Below, in pieces: positions 23,530 through 30,921 of a stretch of DNA of 37,122 bases. Location of the stretch: positions 1-37,122 of the forward strand of contig JAKPXC010000009.1 of NCBI GenBank assembly GCA_029567705.1. The letters are read 5' to 3'. The position numbers and the translations under genes were made by a program. Numbering within the stretch: position 1 is the first letter of the stretch; every line of letters begins with the position of its first letter. This DNA is from Candidatus Cloacimonadota bacterium. Its GTDB lineage: Bacteria > Cloacimonadota > Cloacimonadia > Cloacimonadales > Cloacimonadaceae. The notes below the pieces were generated by a model. The model was not told the DNA's origin, ran no database searches, and saw nothing but the letters and a program-made list of their open reading frames with translations.

Positions 23530-25680
23530 CTACTTCACCAGCATCATCTTGCGGGTCTGGCTCCAGCCATTGCCGCTCAGGCGATACAGGTAGATTCCGC
23601 TGCTGACTCCCGTGCCTCTCTCGTCCGTGCCATTCCAGACATAGCTGTGACGGCCGCTTGTGAGATCAGTATCTACCAGAGTCTTTACCAACTGGCCTTT
23701 AAGGTTGAAAATGTCCAGACGGGCATTTCCCTCTTTCGGCAGGTCGAATTCGATAGTGGTTGTGGGATTGAAGGGATTGGGGTAGTTCTGCTGCAACACG
23801 TTTGTAACAGCCGGAGTGGTGGGATCATCAGTGCCCCAACCGGTTACGTTGAAGATCAACTCCATGAACATGGTTCTTCCGCCATCTGCATTGGGATGAT
23901 AAGGCGGACTTTGGGAATTGGATCCCCAAGTGTAATCGTCGTAGAACATTAAACCCAATTTCACTTGGAAAGCCTCTCCCACTTCTCCCAACAATTGGAG
24001 CGTATTGGCAGGATATACCCACATGGGTTTGATGCCGGCCATTTCTGGGACTTCGATATTGTTCAGAACCACAGGTTCATACCACCAATGGCCATTGCTG
24101 GAAGAGAGTGCAATGTATATCTCCGGAACGTTTGCCCAATCGGCATATTCCGGATCCTGGTAGTTGTTGATCATCCTGGCACGGTATGAATTTTGCCACA
24201 CTGCTGCCATCCAACCGTTGTTGGCATCCGTCATCTTGTAGTTGTTGTAATGGAATTCCATGGCATCGTCGTGAGCAGTGGTGTCCCAATGAGGGAAGGG
24301 CCAATCCGTCACCATCAGAGGATAGGTGTCCGGAGCTGTTCCACCCCACTCATCCACAACGCCCCAGGGTGCTTCGATATCCCAAGGTGTAAAGAGTAGG
24401 TTGTGTGTATCCTCTGTGTCTTTAACGGGGTAAACTTCTACCATGCTGAAGTCTTCATTGGCGGGGTTAAAGACCAGGGATTTGGCAAATTGCAGGTTTG
24501 GATAGTATGTACTTTCATTGGTGCTGAGAGCGTACAGAACAGGAATATGGATTTTCCCATTTGAATCCCAGGCGGCATTCAGATGAGTTGAATTGGCTAT
24601 ATTCCAGCTCAGAGCTTCATCCGGGTAAGGAACTTCGCTTTCGTTGGCAAAGTATCCCGTGGGATCAGTGGGGCCTGTATCTGGGTTCCAAGTGGCAATA
24701 TTACTGTAGTGATAGAGCAAGTCCCAATTTCCCATGCCATAGTTCTCGTTTTTAAAGACTATTACGTCGCCTTCATCAATATCGTTGCCATCCGCATCCT
24801 GAGCAAAGTGATAACCAATATAATAAAGATTACCATTCTGGTCAGCAGATACGGACATAAAAGTGCGGCGCCAGTTGTTCGGATCATGATTCCAATCATC
24901 CAGCACGGGAATAGTGGTGTAATTGAAGATAAGGGGATCTCCAAAATCCAAATCCTCTGTGCTGAAATCCGCGTAGGCAATCAGAATGTTTGAAGATGGA
25001 TTGATGGTGTGCGTTACGTAATTCTTCATAACTCCGTAAACACGTCTTTTCCCTTGAATAGGGGAAGGGCCAACCACCAGAGTGGGCCAGATAAACTCAT
25101 TATCCGTGCTTGGTTCGAAGCTGGGAGGATCAATCATCATGGGGGCATCGCCCATCGTTTGGACAGCCGAAAACACACCCGAGATTCCCACCGGGAATTG
25201 ATCGTAGGTGAACAGAGTTTCCAGGTTTGTATCGGCATCGCCATTGGCATGCCAGGCATAGAGCGGTTTTCCCGAGACCGGGTCCACGGCCAGGGCTGCA
25301 AAGCCTTCGTGAACCTGCTGGTTTGTGATCTCGTTGTTGCTGATAATCTCCCCAGTCGCACTAATATGGGCATAGAAGGTTCTGCGGGTGGATGTGGGTT
25401 GACGACGTCCATGATAGGTGAGGAAATACCCGCCTCCTGCTACATCCGGGATCACTTGAATGGGAGCCAGATCATAGGAACCAATCATGTAATCGTAGTA
25501 GTTTGTCAGCAGAGAGATGGGTGATACTGAAAAGGTGAAAGTAGGGGCTGTGCGCGATGATGGAAGCCGGTATCCTTGCGGGGATTCAATGGGCCTGGGC
25601 CCACCTGCCGGATCGATAGATTCGGCATAGAAGGATAATGCTACCATCATGATCATTGTGATAATGACCAGCTTTTTCAT
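23530..25680 (-). CDS. Secreted protein with C-terminal sorting domain, unknown function
   Basis: The protein is 716 aa from the chosen start. The track begins at 25698, but the Met at 25680 (MKKLVIITMIMMVALSFYA) follows AAGGAG by 5 bases and opens a clean signal peptide. The mature part has no family I can name; it is rich in aromatic residues, Asp, Asn and Pro, with phrases such as YFLTYHGRR, DQNGNLYYIGYHF and NAAWDSNGKIHIPVLYAL, which suggest a beta-propeller-like or sialidase-like beta fold. The C-terminus from NYPNPFNPTTTIEFDLP to TRKMMLVK is the same FlgD-Ig-like sorting domain as in the 936-aa protein, so both are probably delivered to the cell surface by the same system. It has its own promoter and terminator. 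Confidence 0.85.
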   Translation of the reverse strand: MKKLVIITMIMMVALSFYAESIDPAGGPRPIESPQGYRLPSSRTAPTFTFSVSPISLLTNYYDYMIGSYDLAPIQVIPDVAGGGYFLTYHGRRQPTSTRRTFYAHISATGEIISNNEITNQQVHEGFAALAVDPVSGKPLYAWHANGDADTNLETLFTYDQFPVGISGVFSAVQTMGDAPMMIDPPSFEPSTDNEFIWPTLVVGPSPIQGKRRVYGVMKNYVTHTINPSSNILIAYADFSTEDLDFGDPLIFNYTTIPVLDDWNHDPNNWRRTFMSVSADQNGNLYYIGYHFAQDADGNDIDEGDVIVFKNENYGMGNWDLLYHYSNIATWNPDTGPTDPTGYFANESEVPYPDEALSWNIANSTHLNAAWDSNGKIHIPVLYALSTNESTYYPNLQFAKSLVFNPANEDFSMVEVYPVKDTEDTHNLLFTPWDIEAPWGVVDEWGGTAPDTYPLMVTDWPFPHWDTTAHDDAMEFHYNNYKMTDANNGWMAAVWQNSYRARMINNYQDPEYADWANVPEIYIALSSSNGHWWYEPVVLNNIEVPEMAGIKPMWVYPANTLQLLGEVGEAFQVKLGLMFYDDYTWGSNSQSPPYHPNADGGRTMFMELIFNVTGWGTDDPTTPAVTNVLQQNYPNPFNPTTTIEFDLPKEGNARLDIFNLKGQLVKTLVDTDLTSGRHSYVWNGTDERGTGVSSGIYLYRLSGNGWSQTRKMMLVK

Positions 25681-25803
25681 AAGTTCTCCTTCGGTCATCT
25701 GTGCGTTAATTGTGTATCATATAAACACTGCCGGTCATAACGAGAGCGGCAAACAAATCTAATGCCACAATGGCAATCCCAGTACATTTTTATCTCTGGT
25801 AAC

Positions 25804-25832
25804 AGAATAACTGATAAGACACAGGATGTCAA
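25804..25832 (-). promoter_or_regulatory. Probable sigma70-type promoter for the 716-aa secreted protein
   Basis: On the minus strand TTGACA (25827-25832) and TATTCT (25804-25809) are separated by 17 bp. This gives a leader of roughly 115 nt before the ATG at 25680. A second TATAAT-like sequence lies nearer the gene, so the assignment is not unique. Confidence 0.5.
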
Positions 25833-25929
25833 TAAAAAAGTTCAGCTTTTATCCTAATTTTCGCCAAAACAAAAAAGCGAGTAGGGGGTAACTGGATGAT
25901 CGATTGTTCTTAATGCGGTACCCGGGAGA

Positions 25930-25995
25930 TTCTGCCGCACTTCCGCCGCAGTTCCGCCGCCCCGGCGGCGGAACTGCGGCGGAAGTGCGGCAGAA
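25930..25995. repeat. 66-bp palindrome, two perfect 32-bp arms
   Basis: The arm 25930-25961 (TTCTGCCGCACTTCCGCCGC...) is the exact reverse complement of 25964-25995, with only CC between. The arms also contain internal repeats of TTCCGCCGC. It is GC-rich and lacks a T-run, so it is not a typical terminator; it could extrude as a cruciform or be a repeat element. Confidence 0.95.
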
Positions 25996-26172
25996 ATCCA
26001 GCAGCGGGCTATCAGAATCTTCTTGCCAAGCTGCACAGGAGACCCATCATAAGCTTCCAGGGTGATCATACATCAAGCAAAATCTACTTATTCAGTAGGA
26101 TAGGAGGAGATGCAGACTCTGTGGTTGTCACTCATCCAGGTATAAAGAAAACCTTGACGTTATGGACTGGTA

Positions 26173-26198
26173 TTTTTTCATGTGAACTAATGAAAAAA
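26173..26198. promoter_or_regulatory. Operator-like inverted repeat before the hydrogenase operon
   Basis: TTTTTTCAT (26173-26181) and ATGAAAAAA (26190-26198) are exact reverse complements with an 8-bp centre. The dyad ends 14 bp before the chosen start of the first gene, and TTGACG (26154-26159) just upstream could be a -35. Position and symmetry suit a repressor site; it differs from the known Rex consensus. Confidence 0.45.
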
Positions 26199-26212
26199 TG
26201 CAGGTGATTTTG

Positions 26213-26560
26213 ATGACCTTACGAGATGTAGCCAAGCTATTGGAAGCTGAAATACTCACTTCCGAAACGGATCTTGACCGTCCTGTACCTTGTGCTTTTG
26301 CCTCCGATTTAATCAGCGATATATTGATGTGCACCAAAGAGCCCACTTTGTTGCTGACCGGATTGGCCAACACTCAAGTGATTAGATTGTCGGATATGAT
26401 AGACATCACGGCAATAGTCTTTGTGAGGGGTAAACAGCCCTCTCAGGAACTGGTGGAAATGGCGGTGGAAAGAGGCCTTCCTCTTCTGCGTACAAAGCTC
26501 ACGATGTACAGATCCAGCGGTTTGTTGTATAGTTCCGGTTTGCGCAGTTGCGCTATTTGA
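26213..26560 (+). CDS. DRTGG-domain protein, first gene of hydrogenase operon
   Basis: A 115-aa cytoplasmic protein matching the DRTGG domain: an N-terminal DVAKLLEAEIL, then FASDLISDILMC, LLLTGLANTQVIRLSDMIDI, IVFVRGKQPSQELVEMA and GLPLLRT. The domain occurs beside HPr-kinase-like and CBS proteins and repeatedly in [FeFe]-hydrogenase operons; its ligand is unknown. The track starts at 26198, inside the dyad and without a binding site; I prefer the ATG at 26213, with AGGTGA upstream. Next to the ATPase and hydrogenase-like genes, it probably belongs to a regulatory part of the operon. Function is inference from context only. Confidence 0.8.
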   Translation: MTLRDVAKLLEAEILTSETDLDRPVPCAFASDLISDILMCTKEPTLLLTGLANTQVIRLSDMIDITAIVFVRGKQPSQELVEMAVERGLPLLRTKLTMYRSSGLLYSSGLRSCAI

Positions 26561-26567
26561 TGGACTT

Positions 26568-27059
26568 ATGGCAGAATACTGGAACATAGCCCCGGAACGA
26601 AAGGAATTTGTGGAGTCCTTTTTCAAGGACTGTCCCGAGCCAGAAGTGAGCCTGGAGTTCATTATCACCGAAAAGGACTTCAATACTGCCGGAAAAGGCA
26701 GTGCGGAGATCAAGAACCTGCTTAAACGGCTGGGGATAGATTCTGAGATCCTGCGCCGGGTGGCGGTTGCTTCCTACGAGGCCGAGATAAATGTCGCAGC
26801 CCACTCGGTGGGTGGCAGGATGACATCCAATGTTTACGACGAGCTCATCCACATCCGTTTTGAAGATAATGGCCCCGGAATCGCCGATATTGCCCAGGCT
26901 ATGACTCCAGGGTTCTCCACAGCGGATGATTTGGTGAGAGAAATGGGTTTTGGTGCCGGTTTGGGCCTGTCCAATATAGAAAAGAACTCCGATATGCTTC
27001 ATATAGTTTCAGAACGGGGTAAAAACACCGTTTTGGAGCTTATGATCTTCTTTGGCTAG
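26568..27059 (+). CDS. Stand-alone HATPase (anti-sigma/SpoIIAB-type kinase-like)
   Basis: A 163-aa protein carrying a GHKL ATPase domain of the anti-sigma/RsbW type: N-box region VAVASYEAEINVAAHS, G1 EDNGPGI, and G2 GFGAGLGLSNIEKNS. It has no dimerisation/phospho-acceptor domain and no membrane segment, so it cannot be a normal histidine kinase by itself. It could phosphorylate or bind a small partner protein, as anti-sigma factors do. It lies 7 bp after the DRTGG gene and 5 bp before the hydrogenase-like gene. The same trio is, to my knowledge, common in hydrogenase operons of anaerobes; the partner is unknown. Confidence 0.85.
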   Translation: MAEYWNIAPERKEFVESFFKDCPEPEVSLEFIITEKDFNTAGKGSAEIKNLLKRLGIDSEILRRVAVASYEAEINVAAHSVGGRMTSNVYDELIHIRFEDNGPGIADIAQAMTPGFSTADDLVREMGFGAGLGLSNIEKNSDMLHIVSERGKNTVLELMIFFG

Positions 27060-27064
27060 AGAAA

Positions 27065-28360
27065 GTGGCTGAGATTAAATCAAAATACTTCCATGCAATT
27101 AATATTCTAACGGATAACTGCACCGGGTGTACCGCCTGTGTGAGGGTTTGCCCCACAGAAGCCATCCGGGTACGGAACCGTAAGGCCGAAATAGATCCCA
27201 ATCGTTGTATAGACTGCGGTAACTGCCTCACGGTATGCCAGTTTCATGCTATCATTCCCAAATCAGACTCACTCGAGATTCTGCAAAACTTCAAGCATCG
27301 CGTAGCAATAGTATCCAGCTCTTATGCGGGGCAGTTTACTGAGGATATCAGCTATAGCGCAGCCAAACAAGCCCTCTTTGCTCTGGGATTTGATGAAGTC
27401 TTTGAAGAATCCATGGTTACGGAATTCATGATCCGCATGATAAGGGAATATATCAGGGCAAACCGAGATAAGCGTCCCATCCTCTCCAGCAATTGTCCTG
27501 CTGTAGTGCGTTTGATTCAGGTTAAGTATCCCTCACTATTGCCCAATCTTTATCATCAGGAAGCCCCCATGAGCATTCTGACCCGGTATTTGAGGGAGAA
27601 GATTGTAGCCGAAAAAGGGTTGCAGGATTCTGAGCTGGGCATTTTCCTGATCGTACCCTGTGTGGCGCACGTTACAGCCGTTCATCAACCTGAAGGGGCT
27701 TACAAACATCTGCAGGACGGCGCATTTTCTATCGGAATGATTTATGGCAAGGTGCGGGAATATCTGAAGGATGCAGTGAATAACCCTGCCGATGTGGAGA
27801 CCTATAGCAAGGGGCTCACCTGGGCTCTGAGCGGAGTTCAGGCCGAGCTGGTGGATTGCGAGGATATTCGGGCGCTGTCCGTCAATGGCGTCGAGAATGT
27901 GAAAGATATTCTTTCCCGGGTGGAAGACCATTATCTGGACCAGTATGACTATATCGTCCTCAGAAGCTGCACAAATGGCTGTGTGGGCGGTTGCCTGAAC
28001 ATCGAGAATCCCTTTGTGGCTATGAGCCGGATAAAAAAGATCATCAAAGAAGCACCCGCCCGGGAGATCAACGTCGATCCTCTGGCAAAACTGAGTGAAG
28101 CAGGTGAATTCGACGTGGCGCCTTTGCAGCCGCGTTCTATAATGGAGCTTGATAAAGACATCAAGAATGCCATCAAGAAGATGAAGAAGATCAATGAGTT
28201 TCTGATCATGCTTCCTGGCCTGGATTGCAGCGCTTGCGGAAGCCCTTCCTGCTATGCTCTGGCCGAAGATATCGTGCAGGGCAAAGCTTCCATCGATGAT
28301 TGTGTGGTGCTCTTGAAACGCCACAACCGGGAAGAAGCAGATTCCGAATATAACGAATAG
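27065..28360 (+). CDS. [FeFe]-hydrogenase-like, putative sensory protein (HydS-like)
   Basis: A 431-aa iron-sulfur protein starting at GTG. Residues 19-29 and 48-58 are two ferredoxin motifs (CTGCTACVRVC, CIDCGNCLTVC). The H-cluster domain follows with its ligands: Cys144 in SSNCPA, Cys199 in VPC, and Cys302/Cys306 in CTNGCVGGC. Asn143 replaces the Cys that relays protons in catalytic enzymes, and MPCxxK is VPCVAH, both features of sensor-type [FeFe]-hydrogenases. The C-terminus (about 385-415, CSACGSPSC...C) is another Fe-S domain. It lacks a PAS domain. It probably senses H2 or redox state and signals through the neighbouring ATPase and DRTGG proteins; that link is inference. Confidence 0.85.
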   Translation: MAEIKSKYFHAINILTDNCTGCTACVRVCPTEAIRVRNRKAEIDPNRCIDCGNCLTVCQFHAIIPKSDSLEILQNFKHRVAIVSSSYAGQFTEDISYSAAKQALFALGFDEVFEESMVTEFMIRMIREYIRANRDKRPILSSNCPAVVRLIQVKYPSLLPNLYHQEAPMSILTRYLREKIVAEKGLQDSELGIFLIVPCVAHVTAVHQPEGAYKHLQDGAFSIGMIYGKVREYLKDAVNNPADVETYSKGLTWALSGVQAELVDCEDIRALSVNGVENVKDILSRVEDHYLDQYDYIVLRSCTNGCVGGCLNIENPFVAMSRIKKIIKEAPAREINVDPLAKLSEAGEFDVAPLQPRSIMELDKDIKNAIKKMKKINEFLIMLPGLDCSACGSPSCYALAEDIVQGKASIDDCVVLLKRHNREEADSEYNE

Positions 28361-28370
28361 GAGAAATCTA

Positions 28371-28712
28371 ATGATAACTTTAAAGGACTATTTGGCAGCA
28401 ATTGGCGGCCATAACCTCACCCCCGGGATTGATCCCGAAAAGATACAGATCAAGGGTGCATATGTCTCCGATATGCTTTCCGATGTGATGGGAAACGGCA
28501 AAGCCGAATTGATTTGGATCACCATCATGAAGCATCTTAATGTGATAGCGGTTGCTTCTATGACCTCAATCCCTGCGGTGCTTTTTGCCAAGGGAGTGGT
28601 TCCGGAAGCTTCGGTGATTGAGAAAGCTCTGGAAGAAGACGTCTGCCTCATTACCAGCCCGTTGAGCACATTTGATCTGGCAGGCATCCTGTATAAGATG
28701 CTGGGTTTATAA
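28371..28712 (+). CDS. Second small DRTGG-like protein
   Basis: A 113-aa protein, cytoplasmic, with AYVSDMLSDVMGNGKAELIWITIMKHLNVIAVASMTSIPAVLFAKG and EEDVCLITSPLSTFDLAGILYKMLGL. The layout (SDMLSDV core, alternating strand-helix pattern, short C-terminal helix) matches the DRTGG-like family, but it is more divergent than the first copy. GGAGAAATCTA precedes the ATG. It lies between the sensory hydrogenase-like gene and the PHP gene. Two members of this family in one operon suggest a heteromeric regulatory or scaffold function; nothing in the sequence shows catalysis. Confidence 0.7.
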   Translation: MITLKDYLAAIGGHNLTPGIDPEKIQIKGAYVSDMLSDVMGNGKAELIWITIMKHLNVIAVASMTSIPAVLFAKGVVPEASVIEKALEEDVCLITSPLSTFDLAGILYKMLGL

Positions 28713-28722
28713 CTGCCTCTAG

Positions 28723-29457
28723 ATGCGAATATTTGCCTGTGATCTGCACATTCACTCAGTGCTATCTCCCTGCGGAGGGCTAGAAATGTCCCCCAGGGAT
28801 CTAGTGTCCAGAGCGAGAAGCTTGTCCATTGATTGGATCGCAATCACAGATCATAACTCCATGGCCAATTGTGCCGCCTATGCCTCAGTGGCAAAAGAGG
28901 CGGGCTTAGCTTTTAGCTGGGGAGTAGAGCTTCAGACCTCTGAAGAAATCCATCTTTTGGTGTATTTTGATGATGCTGATGCGGCGCAAGCATTTGATAA
29001 GGAGCTATATGCATCGCTTCTGCCTCTGGAGAATGATCCGGATTTCTTGGGTGACCAAGTTGTTATTGACGAAAATGAGCAGATTCTAAGAATGGAAAAC
29101 CGTGCTCTGATCAATTCCTCGCTATGGGATCTGACTGAAGCCTGCGAGAAAGCCCGCAGTTTTGGCGGTTATGTGGTGCCAGCACATGTGGATGCGGGAG
29201 CCAACAGCATCCTGAGTCAATTGGGTATGATGCCGGAAGAACCGAGTTTTGATGCCTTTGGCATCACGGCAGGTTTGGATACCGCCAAGTTCGTCTTGCG
29301 TAATCCCTGGTTCAAGGGGAAGAGCCTGCTGCGAAGCAGCGATGCCCACTATTTGGCAGATTTGGGCACGGGAATAGCCAGAATCCGATGCCAGGAGCCA
29401 TCCGTAAAGGAACTCAGGCTGGCTTGCTTGAGCCTTGATGATAGAAGATTAGAATAA
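28723..29457 (+). CDS. PHP-domain metal-dependent phosphoesterase
   Basis: A 244-aa PHP hydrolase with the usual metal ligands: DLHIHS (His8 and His10 region), ITDHNS, PAHVDAGANS and SSDAHYL. The size is normal for stand-alone PHP proteins (histidinol-phosphatase-like or RNase AM/YciV-like). The family hydrolyses phosphoester bonds, so a nucleotide signal or a phosphorylated partner is a possible target here. It follows the second DRTGG gene by 10 bp with no clear ribosome binding site, so it is probably translated by coupling. Its presence with the ATPase suggests a phosphate on/off circuit, which is my inference. Confidence 0.88.
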   Translation: MRIFACDLHIHSVLSPCGGLEMSPRDLVSRARSLSIDWIAITDHNSMANCAAYASVAKEAGLAFSWGVELQTSEEIHLLVYFDDADAAQAFDKELYASLLPLENDPDFLGDQVVIDENEQILRMENRALINSSLWDLTEACEKARSFGGYVVPAHVDAGANSILSQLGMMPEEPSFDAFGITAGLDTAKFVLRNPWFKGKSLLRSSDAHYLADLGTGIARIRCQEPSVKELRLACLSLDDRRLE

Positions 29458-29480
29458 AAAAAAATAGATAAGGAGGAGAA

Positions 29481-29963
29481 ATGACTCCCTCGAATCAGTT
29501 TGACAACAAACTCTATGAACAGCTTAAGGCTGTGATTGCCGAGAAGAAAGAACTTCAGAACCCGGTGATCGAGATCCTGAGGATAGCCCAGGAGATTTTT
29601 GGCTATCTGCCCATAGAAGTGCAGGAATTCATTGCCAATGAGCTGGGAATTCCGGCCAGCAAAGTCTATGGGATAGTAACCTTTTACAACTTCTTCTCAA
29701 TGAAGCCCCGCGGCAAGTACATCATCAATGTCTGCACCGGTACAGCTTGCTTTGTGAAGGGTGCTCCCCGCCTGATCACCATGCTCACGGATCAACTGGG
29801 TATCCAAATGGGTGAGACCTCTCCCGATGGCAAGTTCAGCTTGAATTCTGTGCGCTGCGTTGGTGCCTGCTCTTTGGCTCCGGTCTTTGTGATCGGCGAA
29901 GAGACTTATGGCCGCATCGATACCAAGGACAAGATCGTACAAATACTGAAACAATACGAGTAA
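29481..29963 (+). CDS. NuoE-like [2Fe-2S] subunit 1 of NAD-linked hydrogenase (HydC/HndA type)
   Basis: A 160-aa thioredoxin-like electron-transfer subunit. The four cluster ligands are present as CTGTAC (Cys85, Cys90) and CVGAC (Cys126, Cys130). The N-terminal helical domain has the family pattern IAQEIFGYLP and VYGIVTFYNFFSMKPRGKY. It should bind the first NuoF-like diaphorase and pass electrons between FMN and the hydrogenase. AAGGAGG before the ATG is the best ribosome binding site in the operon. It heads the catalytic half of the operon, separated from the PHP gene by 23 bp. Confidence 0.95.
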   Translation: MTPSNQFDNKLYEQLKAVIAEKKELQNPVIEILRIAQEIFGYLPIEVQEFIANELGIPASKVYGIVTFYNFFSMKPRGKYIINVCTGTACFVKGAPRLITMLTDQLGIQMGETSPDGKFSLNSVRCVGACSLAPVFVIGEETYGRIDTKDKIVQILKQYE

Positions 29964-29975
29964 GCGGATAGAGCT

Positions 29976-30545
29976 ATGCAAGATATCTCCTTGCACCTTT
30001 TGGACGTGATCGAGAATTCCGTTCGTGCCGGTGCAAAACAGGTTAAACTCCGGGTTATCCAGGATATCAGATCCAATCTTTTGCGTCTGATCATTGAGGA
30101 TAATGGTGTCGGTATGGATTCCGAGACCTTGGACATGGCTCAAAACCCCTTTTACACTACGAAAGAGGAAAGGGAAAAGAAAGTCGGGCTGGGAATTCCG
30201 CTCTTCAAACAGAATGCCGAGCTCTGTGAAGGCTCTTTCAATATAGCCAGCGAGCCGGGCTTTGGCACTGTGATGACGGTGGATTTCACCCTGGATCATA
30301 TAGACAGAATGCCTCTGGGTAACCTCAAAGACACTCTCTTGGGATCCATGATAGGCCATCCGGAAGTGGATTTTTACGTGAATCTGATCTATCAAAGCGG
30401 GTGCTGCAAACAAAGCTTCCTCTTTGATACTGCTGCAATTAAAGAAGAGCTGGGAGACATCCCGCTCACATATCCCGATGTGATAGAATACATCGATCAA
30501 TCATTATTAGAAGGAATACAAAATACAAGGATGGAGGATGTCTGA
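29976..30545 (+). CDS. Histidine-kinase-like ATPase (HydD-type) of hydrogenase operon
   Basis: A 189-aa GHKL ATPase-domain protein: N-box LHLLDVIENSVRAGAKQ, G1 EDNGVGM, G2 VGLGIPL, and a C-terminal extension of about 80 residues (LGNLKDTLLGSMIGHPEVDF...) of unknown fold. It has no H-box or sensor domain. A similar gene (called hydD in some anaerobes) sits in many NAD-linked [FeFe]-hydrogenase operons with unknown role. Here it lies between NuoE 1 and the HndB-like gene, and its stop overlaps the next start by one base (TGATG). With the 26568 gene this operon has two such ATPases. Confidence 0.85.
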   Translation: MQDISLHLLDVIENSVRAGAKQVKLRVIQDIRSNLLRLIIEDNGVGMDSETLDMAQNPFYTTKEEREKKVGLGIPLFKQNAELCEGSFNIASEPGFGTVMTVDFTLDHIDRMPLGNLKDTLLGSMIGHPEVDFYVNLIYQSGCCKQSFLFDTAAIKEELGDIPLTYPDVIEYIDQSLLEGIQNTRMEDV

Positions 30546-30910
30546 TGAAAACACTGGCAGACCTTAAGAAAATTCGCGAGAAAGCTCAGGAAGAAATGAA
30601 GCTTCGCGGTGGTAACGTTCGTATGAAGATAGTGGTGGGGATGGGAACATCCGGCATCGCTATGGGTGCCCGCGAAGTCATGAAAACCTTCCTGGAAGAG
30701 ATCTCCAATCGAAGCCTGACTGATGTCCTGGTGACACAGACAGGGGAAAAAGGGCTTTCATCTATGGAACCTGTGGTGGATGTGATCGAAGAAGGTAAAG
30801 AAAAAGTTACCTACGGCAACATGAGCCCGGAAAAAGTCAAGAAAGTGGTGGTAGAACATATCGTTAATGGCAGAATAGTCTCCGAATACGTAGTCGCCAC
30901 AGGCAACTAA
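30545..30910 (+). CDS. HndB-like thioredoxin-fold subunit lacking all cysteines
   Basis: A 121-aa protein that matches the HndB-type (2Fe-2S) thioredoxin-like ferredoxin over its whole length: N-terminal LADLKKIREKAQEEMKLR, then KIVVGMGTSGIAMGAREV, then VLVTQTGEKGLSSMEPVVDV, then VTYGNMSPEKVKKVVVEHIV. In the family the second and third segments carry the cluster cysteines (GTCG and TGC..LC). Here these sites are Ser36, Glu68 and Ser72, and the protein has no cysteine anywhere, so it cannot hold a cluster by the usual ligands. The reading frame is intact, so it is probably a retained structural subunit rather than a pseudogene. Ribosome binding site GGAGG; its start overlaps the previous stop. 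Confidence 0.88.
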   Translation: MKTLADLKKIREKAQEEMKLRGGNVRMKIVVGMGTSGIAMGAREVMKTFLEEISNRSLTDVLVTQTGEKGLSSMEPVVDVIEEGKEKVTYGNMSPEKVKKVVVEHIVNGRIVSEYVVATGN

Positions 30911-30921
30911 GGGGGCTGGGA

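Larger units (their letters stand above)
25700..26197. other. Divergent intergenic region with a long palindrome
   Basis: About 500 bp between the minus-strand secreted protein and the plus-strand hydrogenase operon. It holds the probable promoter at 25804-25832, the 66-bp palindrome at 25930-25995, and the operator-like dyad at 26173-26198. The 71-aa minus-strand ORF reads through the palindrome and is rejected. Confidence 0.7.

Noticed and set aside
25854-26069. 71-aa minus-strand ORF
   Set aside because: It reads through the 66-bp palindrome; no start signal or family.
26173-26198. Rex-binding site
   Set aside because: It has a dyad but lacks the TTGTGAA...TTCACAA pattern known for Rex sites.
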